NCBI GenBank assembly: GCA_025667525.1 | Contig: CM046882.1 | Coordinates: 217,294,592-217,358,591, forward strand | DNA length: 64,000 bases | DNA from: Glebionis coronaria | Taxonomy: Eukaryota > Streptophyta > Magnoliopsida > Asterales > Asteraceae | Reading direction: 5' to 3' | In this document: positions 10,507 to 21,274 of the stretch, piece after piece | Numbering within the stretch: the stretch's first letter is position 1 | Layout of the letters: the number at the start of each line of letters is the position of its first letter | Made by a program: the position numbers and the translations under genes | Notes under the pieces: model-generated | What the model saw: only the letters and a program-made list of their open reading frames with translations | Told to the model about the DNA's origin: nothing | Databases searched by the model: none

Positions 10507-11022
10507 TGTTGGGAATAAATTATAGTCAATATACTTGAGCGCTGACAAGAGTAATACAAGCGTTGACAGGAGCAAAACAAACGCTGACAGTTCAAGCGTT
10601 GACAAGATAAAGTCAAGCGTTGATACATTGAAGACAAGCACTGATGGGAAGATATACTCTACGCGTTTATTGTATTCTAGATTACTTTTAGTAAAGATAG
10701 GAACAACAATGTATTTTCTATATTTATCTTTACCTAGAATAGCTGATACGTAGATTATTGTACAAGGCTTCTTATGTCTATAAAAGAAGACCTTTTGATT
10801 AATGTTCGATATAAGTTTTCATTCGTAAACTACTTTCATTGTAAGCAAGTTTGATATCATTAATCAAAGTGAAAGTTTGTTTATATCATTGTGTTCTTGT
10901 TTAAGTGTTAATTTCGCATAACACTTAGATTTTCATAAACATATACAAAGGTTTCTCTAAGTTTATTACTTGATCTAATCTCGTATACATAAAGCTAAAT
11001 CGATCTAAGTTTGGGATCAACA
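10507..11022 (+). repeat. 3' LTR of copia A1 (516 bp)
   Basis: Begins TGTTGGGAATAAATTATAG and ends GTTTGGGATCAACA. U3 holds six motif copies at 10538-10646 (AGCGCTGACA, AGCGTTGACA, AACGCTGACA, AGCGTTGACA, AGCGTTGATA, AGCACTGATG) spaced about 20 bp apart. A TATA box (TATAAAAG, 10779-10786) follows about 130 bp downstream. The matching 5' LTR is outside the window, so the duplication at 11023 (TTTAG) cannot be tested. Confidence 0.92.
10779..10786 (+). promoter_or_regulatory. LTR TATA box (copia A1)
   Basis: TATAAAAG lies downstream of the U3 motif array. The equivalent box in copia B LTRs (54123, 58770) has the same relation to its own, different array. Confidence 0.6.
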
Positions 11023-12669
11023 TTTAGTGGCTTATTGTGTGAGCTAGGGCTTACTGAAAGTGGCTGAAGTGGTCATTTGCATCAACAAAGTGACCACCTC
11101 TTTTGTGCTTTGCATTTGTTTACCTAGTGCTTGCCCTGCTAATTTGTTGCTTGACTCTTGTCATTTTGCTGCTTGTGATCTTATCTTTCTATTTGGATTG
11201 CATGTTTGAGTGCTTATAAGCCAACTGGCGTATTGGCCATATTGGTACCAAAACTGAAATCATTTGGCTAACTGGCCTCTTGATTCAAAAGGATTCAGCC
11301 TTGATTCCTTCACAAAAGTTGCTCAAAACAAGCTCATAAACAAGTCCTGGTAATTTTGTTAAGATTGGAATACTTTAACTTTTGGTCGAATAAGGTATAT
11401 TTGGCTTATTTTTCTGTTCTGCTTATTGGTACATGCAACAACTTAGTTTTTGTGGTAGGTGTCATTTTTCTCAGCTTATTATTTATATTGAAAGGTTTCA
11501 GCTCATTTGGTTAAGCTTTTGCTAGAAAACTATCTTATTTGGCTTTTTTAGCCAACTTATTTGCTTCTACAGCTTATTCTACTTGACTTTTTGTGATTTT
11601 TCTTTTTGATTATTCTTAGTTAAGCTATTTGTGAGCTTTTGCAAAAAGAATCAGCTTTTGAAACCCTCTAGAACTCAAACCTAACTATTTTGTCGTTTAG
11701 TGAAAAAGTAATTTGCTTATTTCTAGCTTATTTGTTGAGCTTTTTCAAAATTTATTTTTACAATATGCTTTATAATCACAAAAAGAAGAATGTGTGTTGA
11801 ATTAGAGCTTATGGCATCAGCTTATATCTTATTGGGCTTATTGGCCCATTAAGAATAAGCTGTGTGTTATATAAACTGTGATAAGTGTATTTTCAGCTTC
11901 TGGACCTTTAGAGTTTTGTGCTTAAAATTGAATTTTGAGTCAGACTGATGATTTTGGGCTTATTTGGTTGAGTTTGAATTTTGTTGGGCTAAAAAGCCCA
12001 TTAAGCTTGCTGTTTTTTTTTTGCTCATTTGGGGGCCCAATAGGAGTATTTTGGTAATTTCAACTTCATTTTCTATTTAATTGGGTTAAAATAAACTAGT
12101 TTGCAAGTTTTTAGAAATTTTTATAGTCTTTGAATTTTTAATATTATTTTAAAATTTTATTTTTAGTATAATTCATTTTAAATAGTTTTAATACTTTTAA
12201 AAATTTGGAAAAATACTTTTTCGTTTAATTAAGTTATTTTAGAGTTTTACAAATTGAAAAATCTTTATTTGGGCTTTTTATTAATTAATTTGATTTTTAG
12301 GGCTTTAACTAGCATTAAAAAATTAATAATTTATTAAATAAAAGGTTTGAAAAAGTTTTTATCATTTGTAAACCCTAGTTAGATTTTACCTATTTTTGGT
12401 AATTTTTAGTGCAAGTTTTTATTATGTCTATTTTTATGGTTTTATGTTTCGTCGTCGTAGTTTAATTTTATCGTATCCGTCATTCTCTTTTCTCATCTTT
12501 CTTTCTCAATATTAATCCAAAATCATTACAAGTTATTCACAAACAATAAACCTGCTTGGGAAGCGAACTTTTCACTTTGGGTCATTAGCATTTGATTTTT
12601 CCTAAAATCATTTGTTTAATACTTACCGCATTTACGCCTTTTTCCTAAAAGTGTGTAAAATACCTACAA
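11023..12669. other. AT-rich, non-coding, LTR-like sequence, unresolved
   Basis: No coding frame or terminal structure found. The left kilobase is dense in AGCTTATT/GCTTATT words (about 11030, 11402, 11421, 11473, 11570, 11716, 11726, 11845), a habit shared with the Athila-like LTRs in this window. The stretch 12100-12400 is nearly pure A/T. It may be a degraded LTR, possibly of gypsy B or of an older element, but no alignment could be fixed by eye. The boundary with B integrase is near 12675. Confidence 0.4.
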
Positions 12670-13644
12670 TCAGCCCGCAAAGAGTTTCAACCTTGAGTTA
12701 AAGAGTAGAACCGGCTCTCCAAATTTAAACTCACGGTTCTTGATCTTAGCATCATGCAATTGCTTAGTCTTTTCCTTATAAAGCAATGAGTTTTCATAAG
12801 CATTGGTTCTTAGTTCATTCATCTCATTAAGTTGGTCTTTCCTATGTGAACCGGCTTGGTTTAGATCAAAGTTAGCCCATGTAAGAGCCCATGAAGCCAT
12901 ATGTTCTAACTCGAATGGGAGGTGGCATGCTTTCCATAGACAAGTCTATAAGGAGTACAACCAATTGGTGTTTTAAAAGCGGTCCTAAAAGCCCACAAAG
13001 CATCATCAAGCTTATCCGACCAAGAAGCTCGATGCTCTCCCATCGTTCTTTCTAGAATCCTCTTTAAACCAAGATTTGTAACCTCGGTTTGCCCATTGGT
13101 TTGAGGGTGATACGCGGTAGAAAGTCTATGGTTAACACCATACTTCTTCATGACTCTTGTAAATTGATCATTACAAAAATGAGTCCCACGATCACTTATG
13201 ATAGCCCGAGGTACACAAAATCTAGCAAACAATTGCTTTATGAACTTGACTACAACTCTAGCATCATTGGTAGGCAAGGATTTAGCCTCAACCCACTTAG
13301 AAATATAATCCACAGCTACGAGTATGTACTTATTGCCATTTGATGATCGAAAAGGTCCCATAAAATCTATTCCCCATACATCAAAAATCGCACATTCTTG
13401 TATGAAATTTTGTGGCATCTCATCTCTTTGATTAATCTTTCCTTGCCTTTGACAAACATCACAATATTTCACCATTTCTTGGTCATCTTTGTAAATGGAA
13501 GGCCAATAGTAACCCGAATCAAATACTTTCTTAGCCGTGTAGTTAGGCCCACAATGGCCCCCGTGGGTCCCTTATGGCAAGCTTCTAAGATTTTAAATGC
13601 TTCGGGCCATCTACACAACGTCTTATGATTTGGCCCGCACATTG
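12670..13644 (-). pseudogene. Gypsy B integrase (broken, 3' truncated)
   Basis: From 13644 leftward: a degraded HHCC region ([14 protein letters not shown], then a frame change near 13550), [17 protein letters not shown] near 13460, the core [13 protein letters not shown] with the first catalytic Asp, [15 protein letters not shown] with the second, and [10 protein letters not shown] with the Glu. A second frame change near 12915 breaks YGKACH-type sequence, after which [18 protein letters not shown] and [11 protein letters not shown] continue to about 12675, where homology ends abruptly. Athila-type integrase inserts the cDNA. The same domain is present in G2 at 20320-21200 and aligns throughout. 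Confidence 0.9.
13640..13644 (+). repeat. Target-site duplication, left copy (G2)
   Basis: CATTG immediately precedes the G2 5' LTR; the identical CATTG at 24947-24951 immediately follows the 3' LTR. Confidence 0.92.
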
Positions 13645-15376
13645 TAATAAGTGTGAAAACACTTATCCTTTTACCACTTATTTCCAATAATAACAAAACC
13701 AAAACGTGTAATTTATGTCGTAAAAGTCGGAATTATGCGTGGTTTGTGTTTTTATTGTGTTTTAGGACCAAAAGATGAAAAAGGAAGAAAACACGGGCTT
13801 TCACGGGTTTTTATCGAAGAAAACGGGAAAAGACGAAGTCAAAAGATCAAGAGTGCAAAAAGAACGGAAGTCCAAGGCCTATTCTGAAGATTTATTAGAG
13901 AAAAAGTCTAAAGACGGAAGTTTAATGAAGTCGAAGAACTCAAGTCTAAATTAAAGAAGAAAATTATCAAGACAAGTTCAAATCCCGAGACGACGTCGAG
14001 AAAAGACAAAGAATTAAATCGAGTCGAGAAGACGTAAAGAAAGAAAGAAGATGCAACACATGCACTCCTTCCATTTTCCCTATAAATACCCTCCTAATAC
14101 ACATTAGGAGGGGAGTTAGTTTTTTAGTTTTAGTTTTTCATTTTTCATTTTTTTCTAGTTTTAGAGAGAGAAAGTTCTCAACTTTCTCTCACTAAGTTTC
14201 ATCTTTTCTTTTAATCTTTCATGATTAAATCTTTATGTATTGTTGATTCCATTAATCAAGTTCAAGTTAAGCTTTTAATCTTTCATCTCATTTTACCTTT
14301 CTTTGATTTTTAGATTGATTTTTGTGCGAATTACTTATGATCCGTGTTGTTCATCAATGTTTTCGTACTTAAAAAGTTAATCTTTTTGTTCCTACATAAG
14401 CTTTCGTTCGATTGAGCTTTAAGTTCCTTGTGCTTATTGGCTTATTATTATCTTTTAGCTTATTTACTTTTAAAAGTTTTCTTAAAAGTTCATATTTTTA
14501 TTGTTTGATTTTAAAGTTCGTTTATTTTAAGTTGGATAAGTTGTTATTAGTGCTTATTTGATCCGTTTCATTATTGATTCGTTTTATTTTTTGTGATAAG
14601 CTTATCAAAATAGCTTATTTCCTAGCTCTTATTCTAATCCCATATAAATCGGAAAGGGTCTAAACCCCTTTCCGATCAGCTTATTCCGACCACCACCCAG
14701 CACCCTCTTTCCGATCACATAGATCGGGAAAGGGTTTCTATTTTCCGATTGCACCCCCCCTATTCCGATCACCTAATCAGAATAGGGTTTTGAAACATTC
14801 CGATTGGGGATTTTTGAGTTATTCCGATTGTGGGCTTATTTCCAATATTCCGATTGGTTTAGTTTTGAAAACATTCCGATTGTGGGTTTTGGCTTATTCC
14901 GATCTGAGGTTATCATCAACATTCCGATTGGGGGTTTTGTTAAATATTCCGATTGGTGTCCTCCATACATTCCGATTGGACCTATTTTGCCACATTCCGA
15001 TTGCTCCAGTTCTGTTATTCCGATTGCCTTATTCCGACCAAACATTCCGACAGGTGTAGTTTGCATATTCCGATGGTTTTAGTTTCTTGTTTTTACAAAG
15101 TTTCTAAGTGTTAGTTTTATTTAGTGTTCAAGTATTTTTCTAATATTGCCTTTAAGTTTTCAAGCATTAAATTTTAACTCGTTATTTTTAGTATAATCGT
15201 AAAACTTCTACTTTACTCAACGAATTTAAATTACTTGCTATTAGTTTAAAATAGATAATCAACCAAACCATTCTCTTGTTCACCAAAAGACAATTGAGTC
15301 GCACTCTAGACCAATAGTCAATTCGAAAAGACTTGGGACTACGAATTTTGATACGAGGGGTAAAAACCTAGTATTA
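13645..15376 (+). repeat. 5' LTR of G2 (1732 bp)
   Basis: Starts TAATAAGTGTGAAAACACTT, which contains a small inverted repeat (AAGTGTG/CACACTT-like), and ends CCTAGTATTA. It includes a TATA-like TATAAATA near 14091, a GCTTATT-rich stretch (14400-14610), and 18 TTCCGA words between 14660 and 15080. Compared with the 3' LTR it has about 24 extra bases near 13663 and about 64 extra bases near 13806-13870; otherwise the two read nearly alike. Confidence 0.93.
14660..15080 (+). repeat. ATTCCGATTG motif array in G2 5' LTR
   Basis: I counted 18 occurrences of TTCCGA in about 420 bp, mostly as (C/T)ATTCCGATTG with irregular 20-40 bp spacing and all but the first few on the plus strand. The spacers are unrelated, so this is not a simple tandem repeat. 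The same array is in the 3' LTR (about 24235-24650). I did not find the motif in G2's coding region. Reading frames that cross the array give meaningless IPIG-type repeats. Confidence 0.85.
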
Positions 15377-15378
15377 AA

Positions 15379-15393
15379 TGGCGCCGTTGCCGG
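15379..15393 (+). other. Primer-binding site, tRNA-Asp (G2)
   Basis: TGGCGCCGTTGCCGG lies two bases after the LTR end and is complementary to the 3' end of plant tRNA-Asp, as is typical of Athila elements. Confidence 0.93.
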
Positions 15394-15623
15394 CTCTTTT
15401 CGTTAAGAATAACGGTTTCTAGTGAGATACGCATTGAATTTTGTGATCCGTTCTTTGAACGTTATTTTCCTTGCTTCAAAAATTTTCAAAAACCCTAAAA
15501 AATATAAAACTCTTCAAAAATACAAAAACATTAAAAAATCAGAAAAGCAATTCTTTTCCAAAAGGTTTTGCACCAAAAAGATTATATAGATATTCTCTCT
15601 GTGTATTTTTCTTCTGCAGGTGT

Positions 15624-17765
15624 ATGCGTACTAGATCTTCGAACTATTCTGAGCCCGAGACTCGTGAAGATTTAGATATGGCTGGTGTTAATAACAACAA
15701 TAATAACCCACCTCTACCCAACTTAAATAACAATAACAACAACAACAACAATGTCCCCCTACCTGATTTACGAACAATGGAGGAATTGTGTCAACCCACC
15801 ATGAACGGACGCGGAGGCCCGATTGCGCCGATGCACGTCACGACTCAGGAGTTTTCGTTGAAGCATCACATGATCCAACAAGTGCAAACTAACCCATTTC
15901 GCGAAATTTCGGATGATGATGCCAACAAACACCTCGACAAATTCATTACCATCACCCAAAGCATGAAGTCGCCCGGTGTTTCTATGGATGACCTTCGCCT
16001 TCAACTATTTCCCCATTCGCTTTCTCACCATGCCGAAAAATGGTTTGACCGTCTTCCAAAGAATTCTATTCATACTTGGAAAGACATGACTCAACGCTTT
16101 TTGTCGCGCTAGTTCCCACCATCCATGGTCACGAGCCTTCGTAACCAAATTAGTGGATTCATGCAAGACAATGATGAATCACTTTTTGATGCTTGGGAAC
16201 GATACAATGATTTGATCGAGCGCTGTCCAAATCACAACATGCTCCCCGTCACTCTCATGGATACCTTCTACAATGGTCTCACTTTTCGTGATCGTGACAC
16301 GATCAACGCCGCCGCCGGTGGTACTTTTATGAAAAGGAGATCGGAGGAGTGTCGAGAGTTGATTGAAAACATGACTACTCACCACAAGAATTGGGATTCA
16401 TCCGCATCCTCAAGATCTAACCCGAGAGTCAATGTTTCTTCTACTACTTCCAATCCCGAGATGACTGAAATTTCTCGACAACTCGCTGAGATGAACAAGA
16501 ATTTCTTGACCATGGCCACAAACCACTTTCAACAAGCTAAAGCCGTTGCTATTTCTTGTGACACATGTGGTGGTCCTCATTCTTACAATGATTGTCCTTC
16601 CACTCAAGGAAATTTTTCTGAAAACGTTAACGCGGCATACGATACTTATCCCACGGGAGGCTATCAAGCTCGTCCTCAAGGAGACCGTAGCTTGCTAAGT
16701 TATCGTTCAAACAACTATCTTGCACCACCCGGTTTCCATCCTCCAAATCAAAACCAACAACAAAGCTATAACCGAAACAACCAATCCCAACCTCGTGCTA
16801 ACAATCAATATCAATCCCAAAGAAACCCATACCCAACTCAAGGAAATTCTCAAACTTACCAAGCTCCACCTCTCAATCAACCGATGGCATTGAATCAAGA
16901 CGTCGAGATGTTCATGAAGACTAATAGAGAGATGGTGATGAATCTTCAGAGTCAATTTGTCAACTTGAAGAATGACATGGCGAAACAAGGGAGCGATATT
17001 CGAGCCGAGCTGAGGAATGACATGGCAAAACAAAGCAATGAAATTCATGCAGACATAAGAGACTCTTTCAGCACTCAAGTGCTTAACATACGTGATATGA
17101 TCGGTTCGCTCATCCAAGGTAATCAACCCTCTTCTTCGGGTGCTCTTCCGAGTAACACCGTTGCGAATCCAAGAGGGGAGATGAAAGCAATCACCACTCG
17201 TAGTGGAAAAGGTTATACGGAACCCGAGCTTCCTACACCTCCACCCGTGATTGTGAACAAGGAAAAAGAGCAACTTTCCCCTCCACCTTTGCCTTCTACC
17301 CCCATTTCCCTACCACCCGTGGTTGTGAGTGATCCTACTCCCCTGAAGCCTTCTTCTTCATCCAATATACCTTATCCTTCAAGGTTGAGGAAAGAGAAGC
17401 AAAAGAGCAAGGATGATATTCAAGTTTCAAACTTTCTTAAAATGTTTAAACAATTGAATTTTAACATCTCCTTTGCCGAGGCTCTCGCTCACATGCCTAA
17501 ATACGCTAAGATGTTTAAAGATCTTCTAAGTGACAAGGAGAAGCTTCTTGACATTGCTCAGACCCAACTTAATGAGAATTGCTCCGCCGTTCTCTTAAGG
17601 AAATTTCCCACCAAACTTGGTGATCCGGGTCGCTTCTTGATTCCTTGCAACTTCCCGGGAGTAGAGAATGGCATGGCCCTAGCCGATCTAGGTGCCAGTA
17701 TCAACTTAATGCCTTTAAGTGTTTGGAAGCAATTATCTCTCCCGAGCTTGTCCCCACCAAAATGA
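15624..17765 (+). pseudogene. G2 gag and start of protease (one in-frame stop)
   Basis: Likely start ATG at 15624 (MRTRSSNYSEPE, the usual Athila opening), although the frame is open from 15471. An Asn-rich stretch is followed by the capsid region (LRLQLFPHSLSHHAEKWFDRL, TWKDMTQRFLSR). TAG at 16110-16112 interrupts it. The same frame then resumes FPPSMVTSLRNQISGF, LTFRDRDTINAAAGG, and a CX2CX3HX4C knuckle CDTCGGPHSYNDC near 16560. A Gln/Asn/Pro-rich linker and ITTRSGKGY follow. It then enters the protease (CSAVLLRKFPTKLGDPG, MALADLGASINLMPLS with active-site Asp near 17680). The frame is lost near 17745, where one base appears missing in the LPELVPTK region. Gag forms the particle; protease cleaves the polyprotein. 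Confidence 0.92.
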
Positions 17766-20700
17766 CTTTGGAATTAGCTAACCGTACGGTTGCTTATCCA
17801 GTGGGTATAGCCGAAGACGTTTTCGTTGGCGTCGACAAATTCACCTTCCCGGCGGATTTTGTTGTCGTTGACTACGAGATGGATCCTCGTATTCCATTAA
17901 TCGTTGGACGTCCCTTCTTGAGGACTGGTCGCACTCTCATTGATGTAGCCGCGGGCGAAATAATCATGAGAGTTGGTGACGATAAAATTGTCTTCAACAT
18001 GGGTAAGGTTTCTAAGCAACCTTATTCATATGAGAGTGTTAATGCTATTGATGTTCTCGATGAGGCTTGTGAAGAACATTTTCATGATGCTTGCAAAAGT
18101 ACTCTCTCTTCTCTACCCAATGTTGAGACCGTTGCCTCAATTGCTCCGTCATTGACTCCTTTTGGAGAAAGTGACTTGGATGATTTTGAAGCTAGCTTGG
18201 GTCCTCTCGATATTAAGTATGATAATTCGTCCACCGATTGGGATGAAGACATTCGTACTATTGAGAGACTTCTCAATATAGACCCGTTTTCTCCTCCTTC
18301 TCCTAAAGAGGTGACTAATGATGATCCATCGTTAGTTACACCATCTATTGAGGATCCTCCTACTCTTGAGCTTAAGGACCTACCTCCTCATCTTGAGTAC
18401 ATTTTCCTTGAAGAAAACGAGAAGTTACCGGTCATCATCGCAAAGGACCTGAAAGAAGAAGAAAAAGCCCGACTTATCGCCGTGTTGAAGAAACATAAAA
18501 GAGCTATCGCTTGGAAAATCTCCGACATTCGCGGAATTGATCCTCACTTTTGCACACATAAAATTCTCATGGAGGACGACTTTAAGCCCACAATTCAAAG
18601 CCAACGAAGGGTGAATCCTAAAATCCATGAAGTCATCAAAAAAGAGGTTATTAAACTTCTTGATGCGGGAATGATTTACCCTATTTCGGATTCACCATGG
18701 GTTAGTCCAGTCCATTGTGTGCCTAAGAAAGGCGGATTCACCGTTGTGCCCAATCAAAACAACGAGTTGATTCCTACCCGTCTCGTTACTGGGTGGAGAG
18801 TTTGTATAGACTACCGCAAACTCAATGATGCCACGAGAAAGGATCATTTCCCTCTACCTTTTATGGACCAAATGCTTGAACGTTTAGCGGGTAATGAATA
18901 TTACTGCTTTCTTGATGGTTTCTCGGGTTATTTCCAAATACCCATCGATCCCCAAGATCAAGAGCAGACAACATTCACTTATCCCTATGGCACATTTGCT
19001 TACAAAAGGATGCCTTTTGGCTTATGAAATGCCCCCGAGACATTCCAAAGGTTCATGTTGGCTATCTTCCATGACATGGTTGAGAAAACCATGGAAGTCT
19101 TCATGGATGATTTCTCGGTCTTTGGGGATTCCTTCTCTTCTTGCCTTGCCAATTTGGAACGTATGCTTAAGCGGTGCGAAGACACTCGCCTTGTTCTTAA
19201 TTGGGAAAAATGCCATTTTATGGTAAAAGAAGGCATTGTGATAGGACACAAAATCTATAAAGTCGGTCTTGAAGTCGACCGTGCTAAAGTAGATGCCATA
19301 GCCAAATTACCTCCACCTTCAACCGTGAAGGGTGTGAGAAGTTTTCTGGGTCATGCGGGCTTCTATCGTCGATTCATTCAGGATTTCTCTAAAATCGCTC
19401 GCCCGATGACCCACCTCTTGGAAAAAGATACTCCTTTTATCTTTTCTAAAGAGTGTATCGAAGCCTTCAATCTTCTTAAGGATAAGCTAACTAAGGCACC
19501 GGTCTTGGTTACCCCTAATTGGGAGCTACCCTTTGAATTGATGTGCGATGCTAGCGACTTTGCTATTGGTGCGGTTTTGGGCCAAAGAGTGAATAAACCC
19601 TTCCAACCAATCCACTATGCTAGCAAAACAATGACGGGGGCTCAATTGTATTATACGACAACCGAAAAAGAGCTTTTAGCTGTTGTCTATGCTTTTGAAA
19701 AATTTCGCCCCTATCTTGTTTTATCCACCACCATCGTATACACGGACCATTCCGCGTTGAAGTACTTGATGACTAATCACGATTCTAAGCCAAGACTTCT
19801 TCGCTGGGTTTTACTCCTTCAAGAATTCAACATTGAAATTCGTGACAAGAAGGGTGCCGAAAACCTAGCCGCGGATCATCTGAGTCGACTTGAGGATCCA
19901 TATCAAGGGGATCATCCGAACAAAGAGATCAATGACTCTTTCCCCCTTGAGACCTTAATGTCTATAAATCTCAATCTTGATGATACCCCGTGGTTTGCCG
20001 ACATTGCAAACTACTTAGCGGGTGGTGTTCTCATCAAAGGGTTAACATCCCAACAAAAGAAGAAGTTCTTGAATGATGTTAAGACTTACTTTTGGGATGA
20101 CCCTTTTCTATTCAAACAATGTGCCGATCTGATCATTCGTCGATGTGTTGATGGATCGGCAGCTTTGCAAATCCTTGCTGCTTTCCATAAAGGACCAACT
20201 GGTGGTCACTTTGGTCCCAACTACACCGCTAAGAAAGTGTTTGACTCTGGATTCTATTGGCCCACCATTTATCGTGACGCTCACGAAATGGTTAAGCATT
20301 GTGATGCTTGCCAACGCCAAGGCAAGATCACACATAAAGATGAGATGCCTCAAAATTTCATACAAGAATGTGAAATCTTTGACGTATGGGGCATCGACTT
20401 TATGGGGCCATTTCCATCCTCCAAAAGGAACAAGTACATCCTCGTAGCCGTCGACTACGTTTCTAAATGGGTTGAAGCTAAGGCTCTCCCTACGAATGAT
20501 GCGAGGGTGGTTGTGAACTTTTTAAAGCAGCTTTTCGCTCGATTCGGCGTTCCTCGTGCTATTATCAGTGACCGCGGGACTCATTTTTGCAATGATCAAT
20601 TTGCAAGAGTCATGGCTAAGTATGGTGTCAATCACCGTCTTTCCACCGCCTATCATCCCCAAACCAATGGGCAAGCCGAGATTTCCAACCGTGGATTGAA

Positions 20701-21274
20701 GCGAATTTTGGAGCGTACTGTGGGAGAGCATCGCGCCGCATGGGCCGATAAGTTAGATGATGCTCTGTGGGCTTTCCGTACTGCTTATAAGACCCCGATC
20801 GGCTGTACGCCGTATCGTCTTGTGTACGGGAAAGCATGCCACCTCCCCATCGAGCTGGAACATAAGGCGCACTGGGCCTTGAAATGGGCTAACTTCGACA
20901 TCAAAAAAGCCGGTGATCATCGCAAGATTCAACTCAACGAGCTCAATGAACTGAGGAATGAAGCTTACGAGAACTCACTGATCTACAAGGAGAAGACCAA
21001 GATCATTCATGACGCAAGGATTAAGAACCGAGAGTTCCACGTTGGTGATCAAGTTCTACTCTTTAACTCTCGGTTGAAGATCTTCTCTGGCAAGTTGAAG
21101 AGCCGCTGGTCTAGTCCATTCACCATCGCCAAAGTCTTTCCATATGGGACCATTGAGCTTTCTCAACCAAATGGGCCCAATTTCAAGGTGAATGGCCAGC
21201 GTTTGAAGCTGTACTCTGGTGAGGACATCTCTCATGAGATGATTCCATCCCTCACTACGTTCCCCATGAACTAA
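17746..21274 (+). pseudogene. G2 pol: protease C-term, RT, RNase H, integrase (one frameshift, one stop)
   Basis: After the frame change near 17745 the frame runs ELVPTKMTLELANRTVAY, FVVVDYEMDPRIPLIVGRPFL (protease flap and core), then an acidic linker. RT starts near 18650 (EVIKLLDAGMIYPISDSPWV, CIDYRKLNDATRKDHFPLPF, YCFLDGFSGYFQIPI). TGA at 19025-19027 replaces the Cys of the conserved GLCNAP motif. Then come [12 protein letters not shown] (catalytic DD), the RNase [31 protein letters not shown] and [10 protein letters not shown], and the integrase zinc finger [10 protein letters not shown]. The integrase core is [21 protein letters not shown] and [10 protein letters not shown]. The protein ends [12 protein letters not shown] near 21240. 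All catalytic residues are present, so only the three lesions separate it from a full polyprotein. Confidence 0.94.

Larger units (their letters stand above)
4817..11022 (+). mobile_element. Copia A1: 3' half of a Sirevirus-like element, host of A2
   Basis: It runs from inside RT at 4817 through RNase H, a 1.25-kb spacer, a two-part 3' ORF, a polypurine tract and the 3' LTR ending at 11022. Its 5' half (LTR, gag, integrase, start of RT) should lie left of the window beyond A2. Copia elements with an extra ORF between RNase H and the 3' LTR match the layout of Sireviruses. RT carries a nonsense codon, and the 3' ORF carries two stops and a frame change, so this copy is dead. Motif GCGYTGACA is scattered through the spacer, 3' ORF and LTR but was not seen in 4817-6134. 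Confidence 0.88.

Noticed and set aside
1..11022. A single copia element with an internal inversion
   Set aside because: A complete LTR edge at 4816, a correct primer site and an RT frame interrupted at a plausible 5-bp target fit nested insertion better; the left flank would settle it.
14790..15082. Three overlapping open frames rich in Ile-Pro-Ile-Gly across the G2 LTR array (also 24360-24652)
   Set aside because: They result from the repeated ATTCCGATTG word, are open in several frames and both strands, and lie in an LTR.
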